Shown piece by piece: positions 62,516 through 64,000 of a stretch of DNA of 64,000 nt. How positions within the stretch are numbered: the stretch's first letter is position 1; each line of letters starts with the position of its first letter. The notes below the pieces were generated by a model. It did no database searches. It worked only from the letters and a program-made list of their open reading frames with translations, and had not been told where the DNA came from. The position numbers and the translations under genes were made by a program. Source of the stretch: Pikeienuella piscinae (GTDB lineage Bacteria > Pseudomonadota > Alphaproteobacteria > Rhodobacterales > Rhodobacteraceae). The DNA lies in assembly GCF_011044155.1 (NCBI RefSeq), contig NZ_CP049056.1, positions 1,984,001 through 2,048,000 on the forward strand, given 5' to 3'.

Positions 62516-63010
62516 ATGTATGGCGTCACCGGCTGGAAGAACGCCGGGAAGACCTCGCTGATGGAGCGCCTGGTGAAGGAGATCGCCGGGCGCGGCCTCT
62601 CGGTCTCTACCGTCAAGCACGCGCATCACGACTTCGATATCGACCGCCCCGGCAAGGACAGCTTTCGCCACCGCGCCGCCGGCGCGCGCGAGGTGCTGGT
62701 CGCCTCCGACATGCGCTACGCGCTGATGCGCGAGATGCAGGGCGAAGCGCCGCCCACGCTGGAGGAGCTGCTCGCCCGGCTCGCGCCGGTCGATCTGGTG
62801 CTGATCGAAGGCTACAAGCGCGACCGGCACCGGAAGATCGAAGTCTGGCGCGCCGTGACCGGCGCCGCGCTGATCGCGCCGGACGACCCGACCGTGCGCG
62901 CCATCGCCAGCGCCGACCCGGTGGAGACCGACCGCCCGGTCCTGCCGCTCGACGACGCTCGCGCCATCGCCGATTTCATCCTCCGCGATCTCGGCATCGG
63001 AGCTGGCTGA
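62516..63010 (+). CDS. mobB: Molybdopterin-guanine dinucleotide biosynthesis adaptor MobB
   Basis: About 164 residues. P-loop GWKNAGKTSLMERL at the N-terminus, KHAHHDFDID and LIEGYKRD are typical of MobB, a GTP-binding partner of MobA. ATG at 62516 is chosen; a TTG at 62510 that overlaps mobA by 4 bases is also possible and would add two residues. Confidence 0.93.
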   Translation: MYGVTGWKNAGKTSLMERLVKEIAGRGLSVSTVKHAHHDFDIDRPGKDSFRHRAAGAREVLVASDMRYALMREMQGEAPPTLEELLARLAPVDLVLIEGYKRDRHRKIEVWRAVTGAALIAPDDPTVRAIASADPVETDRPVLPLDDARAIADFILRDLGIGAG

Positions 63011-64000
63011 TGGATCCGCGCCGCCCGGTCAACGACTGCTTCGCCCTGCCGCCCGGCGTCGACTGGACGCCGGTCGCGGACGCGCTCGCGGCGCTGAAGG
63101 CCTCCGTCGCGACGGTGACCGGGACCGAGGAGGTCGGCATCGAAAACGCGCTCGGCCGGGTGCTGGCGAAGGATGTGACGGCGCGGATCGACCAACCGCC
63201 GGCGGCCAACGCGGCGGTCGACGGCTATGCTTTCGCACATGAAAGCTATTTGCAGGAACCGCTCCGCGTCGTCGACGGGCGGGCGGCGGCCGGGGCGCCC
63301 TATCCGCGCGCGCTAAGACCGGGCGAAGCGCTCCGCATTCTCACCGGCGCGCTGCTGCCGAAGGGCGCGGATACGGTGATGCTGGACGAGGACGCGCGCC
63401 GCGAGGGGGCGCTCCTCCACGGGCCGACCGGCCTGAAGCCCGGCGTCAACCGGCGCCGGGCGGCCGAGAACGCGGAGAAAGGCGCGGTCGCGCTCGGCGC
63501 CGGCGCGCGGCTGACGCCACAGGCGCTCGCTCACGCCGCGGCCGCCGGGCTATCGCGCCTCCCGGTGCGCCGGCGGCTGCGGGTCGGCCTCCTCTCGACC
63601 GGCGACGAGATACGCGAACCCGGCGCCGCGCTCGCGCCAGGTCAGATCCACGACGCAAACCGGCCGATGCTCACGGGGCTCGTCCGCGCCTGGGGTTGCG
63701 CGCCGGTCGATCTCGGCGTCGCGCCGGACAACGCCGCGGCGGTGCGCGCCGCGCTCGACGCCGGGGCCGCGGGCGCCGACGTCATCCTCGCCTCCGGGGG
63801 CGCCTCGGCCGGCGACGAGGACTGGCTTTCGCGACTGCTCGGCGCGGAGGGAAGCCGCGCGATCTGGCGCATCGCGATGAAACCGGGGCGCCCGCTTGCG
63901 CTCGGGCGCTGGCGCGGCGCGCCGGTCTTCGGTCTGCCCGGCAACCCGGTCGCCGCCTTCACCTGCGCGCTGATCTTCGCGCGCCCGGCGCTGCTGGCGA
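63010..64000 (+). CDS. moeA: Molybdopterin molybdenumtransferase MoeA, 3' truncated by the window
   Basis: The ATG at 63010 shares its A with the mobB stop. 330 residues are visible without a stop and the gene runs off the end. Domain I/II segment NAAVDGYAF and the LTGALLPKGADTVM region, domain III with LLSTGDEI, GQIHDAN and SGGASAGDEDW, and MKPGRPLALG then GLPGNPVAAF, are all MoeA. It inserts molybdate into adenylylated molybdopterin. Read by hand because it lacks a stop in the window. Confidence 0.94.
   Translation, partial: MDPRRPVNDCFALPPGVDWTPVADALAALKASVATVTGTEEVGIENALGRVLAKDVTARIDQPPAANAAVDGYAFAHESYLQEPLRVVDGRAAAGAPYPRALRPGEALRILTGALLPKGADTVMLDEDARREGALLHGPTGLKPGVNRRRAAENAEKGAVALGAGARLTPQALAHAAAAGLSRLPVRRRLRVGLLSTGDEIREPGAALAPGQIHDANRPMLTGLVRAWGCAPVDLGVAPDNAAAVRAALDAGAAGADVILASGGASAGDEDWLSRLLGAEGSRAIWRIAMKPGRPLALGRWRGAPVFGLPGNPVAAFTCALIFARPALLA

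Overview
The window reads as chromosomal DNA of a high-GC alphaproteobacterium, most likely of the Rhodobacterales. The evidence is the complete PhyR-NepR-EcfG general stress response module, a VPLPA-CTERM sorting signal, liv, TRAP-TAXI and tripartite tricarboxylate uptake systems, the pca order D-C-H-G, and GC-rich intergenic palindromes. The species cannot be named from the sequence alone. I see no complete tRNA, rRNA, CRISPR array, insertion sequence or prophage. Genes are densely packed, with many 1-, 4- and 8-base overlaps.

Layout. 1-3.1 kb: end of a polysaccharide-deacetylase/allantoinase-like gene, an aldehyde dehydrogenase and an asparaginase. 3.1-5.95 kb: gene-poor, holding one porin. 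5.95-9.4 kb: class III aminotransferase, cytochrome P450 and a DUF6635 protein. 9.4-19.8 kb: a general stress response island. 19.9-24.7 kb: tctCBA uptake operon plus a ThDP enzyme. 24.8-28.5 kb: opgGH for periplasmic glucans, then dodecin. 28.8-32.2 kb: pcaDCHG with a BKACE-family gene. 32.3-35.3 kb: VOC protein, rhomboid protease, trpS and an exonuclease. 35.4-40.1 kb: FMN glutamate-synthase-like protein and a TAXI-TRAP transporter. 40.1-42.6 kb: CinA-like protein, map and a VPLPA-CTERM protein. 42.7-47.9 kb: livKGFHM. 47.9-53.9 kb: a membrane-anchored STAND NTPase with TPRs, two EamA exporters, an M20 peptidase and a hydratase. 53.9-61 kb: pheT, mscL, lldD and cydAB. 61-64 kb: fdhD-mobA-mobB-moeA, with moeA cut by the window end.

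The most notable system is the stress island. The regulators phyR (+) and nepR-ecfG-histidine kinase (-) sit among genes for a DUF992 protein, an AI-2E-family permease, a PLDc_N membrane peptide, a phospholipase D, a holin-like protein, a DUF883 protein, a Gly-zipper lipoprotein, Dps, a 50-residue membrane peptide and a DUF1328 protein. Reading the intergenic DNA by eye, I find seven exact matches to the EcfG promoter form GGAAC-N16-CGTT, each pointing at one of these genes. Two pairs are interleaved so that one roughly 30-base palindrome carries a promoter in each direction. The regulators and a good part of their regulon therefore appear to be linked. Two weaker matches lie before opgGH and cydAB.

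Other points of interest are a BKACE gene at the end of the pca operon (a possible thiolase-free end to the beta-ketoadipate pathway), a STAND ATPase with near-identical 120-bp TPR repeats, and a P450 without the usual I-helix threonine.
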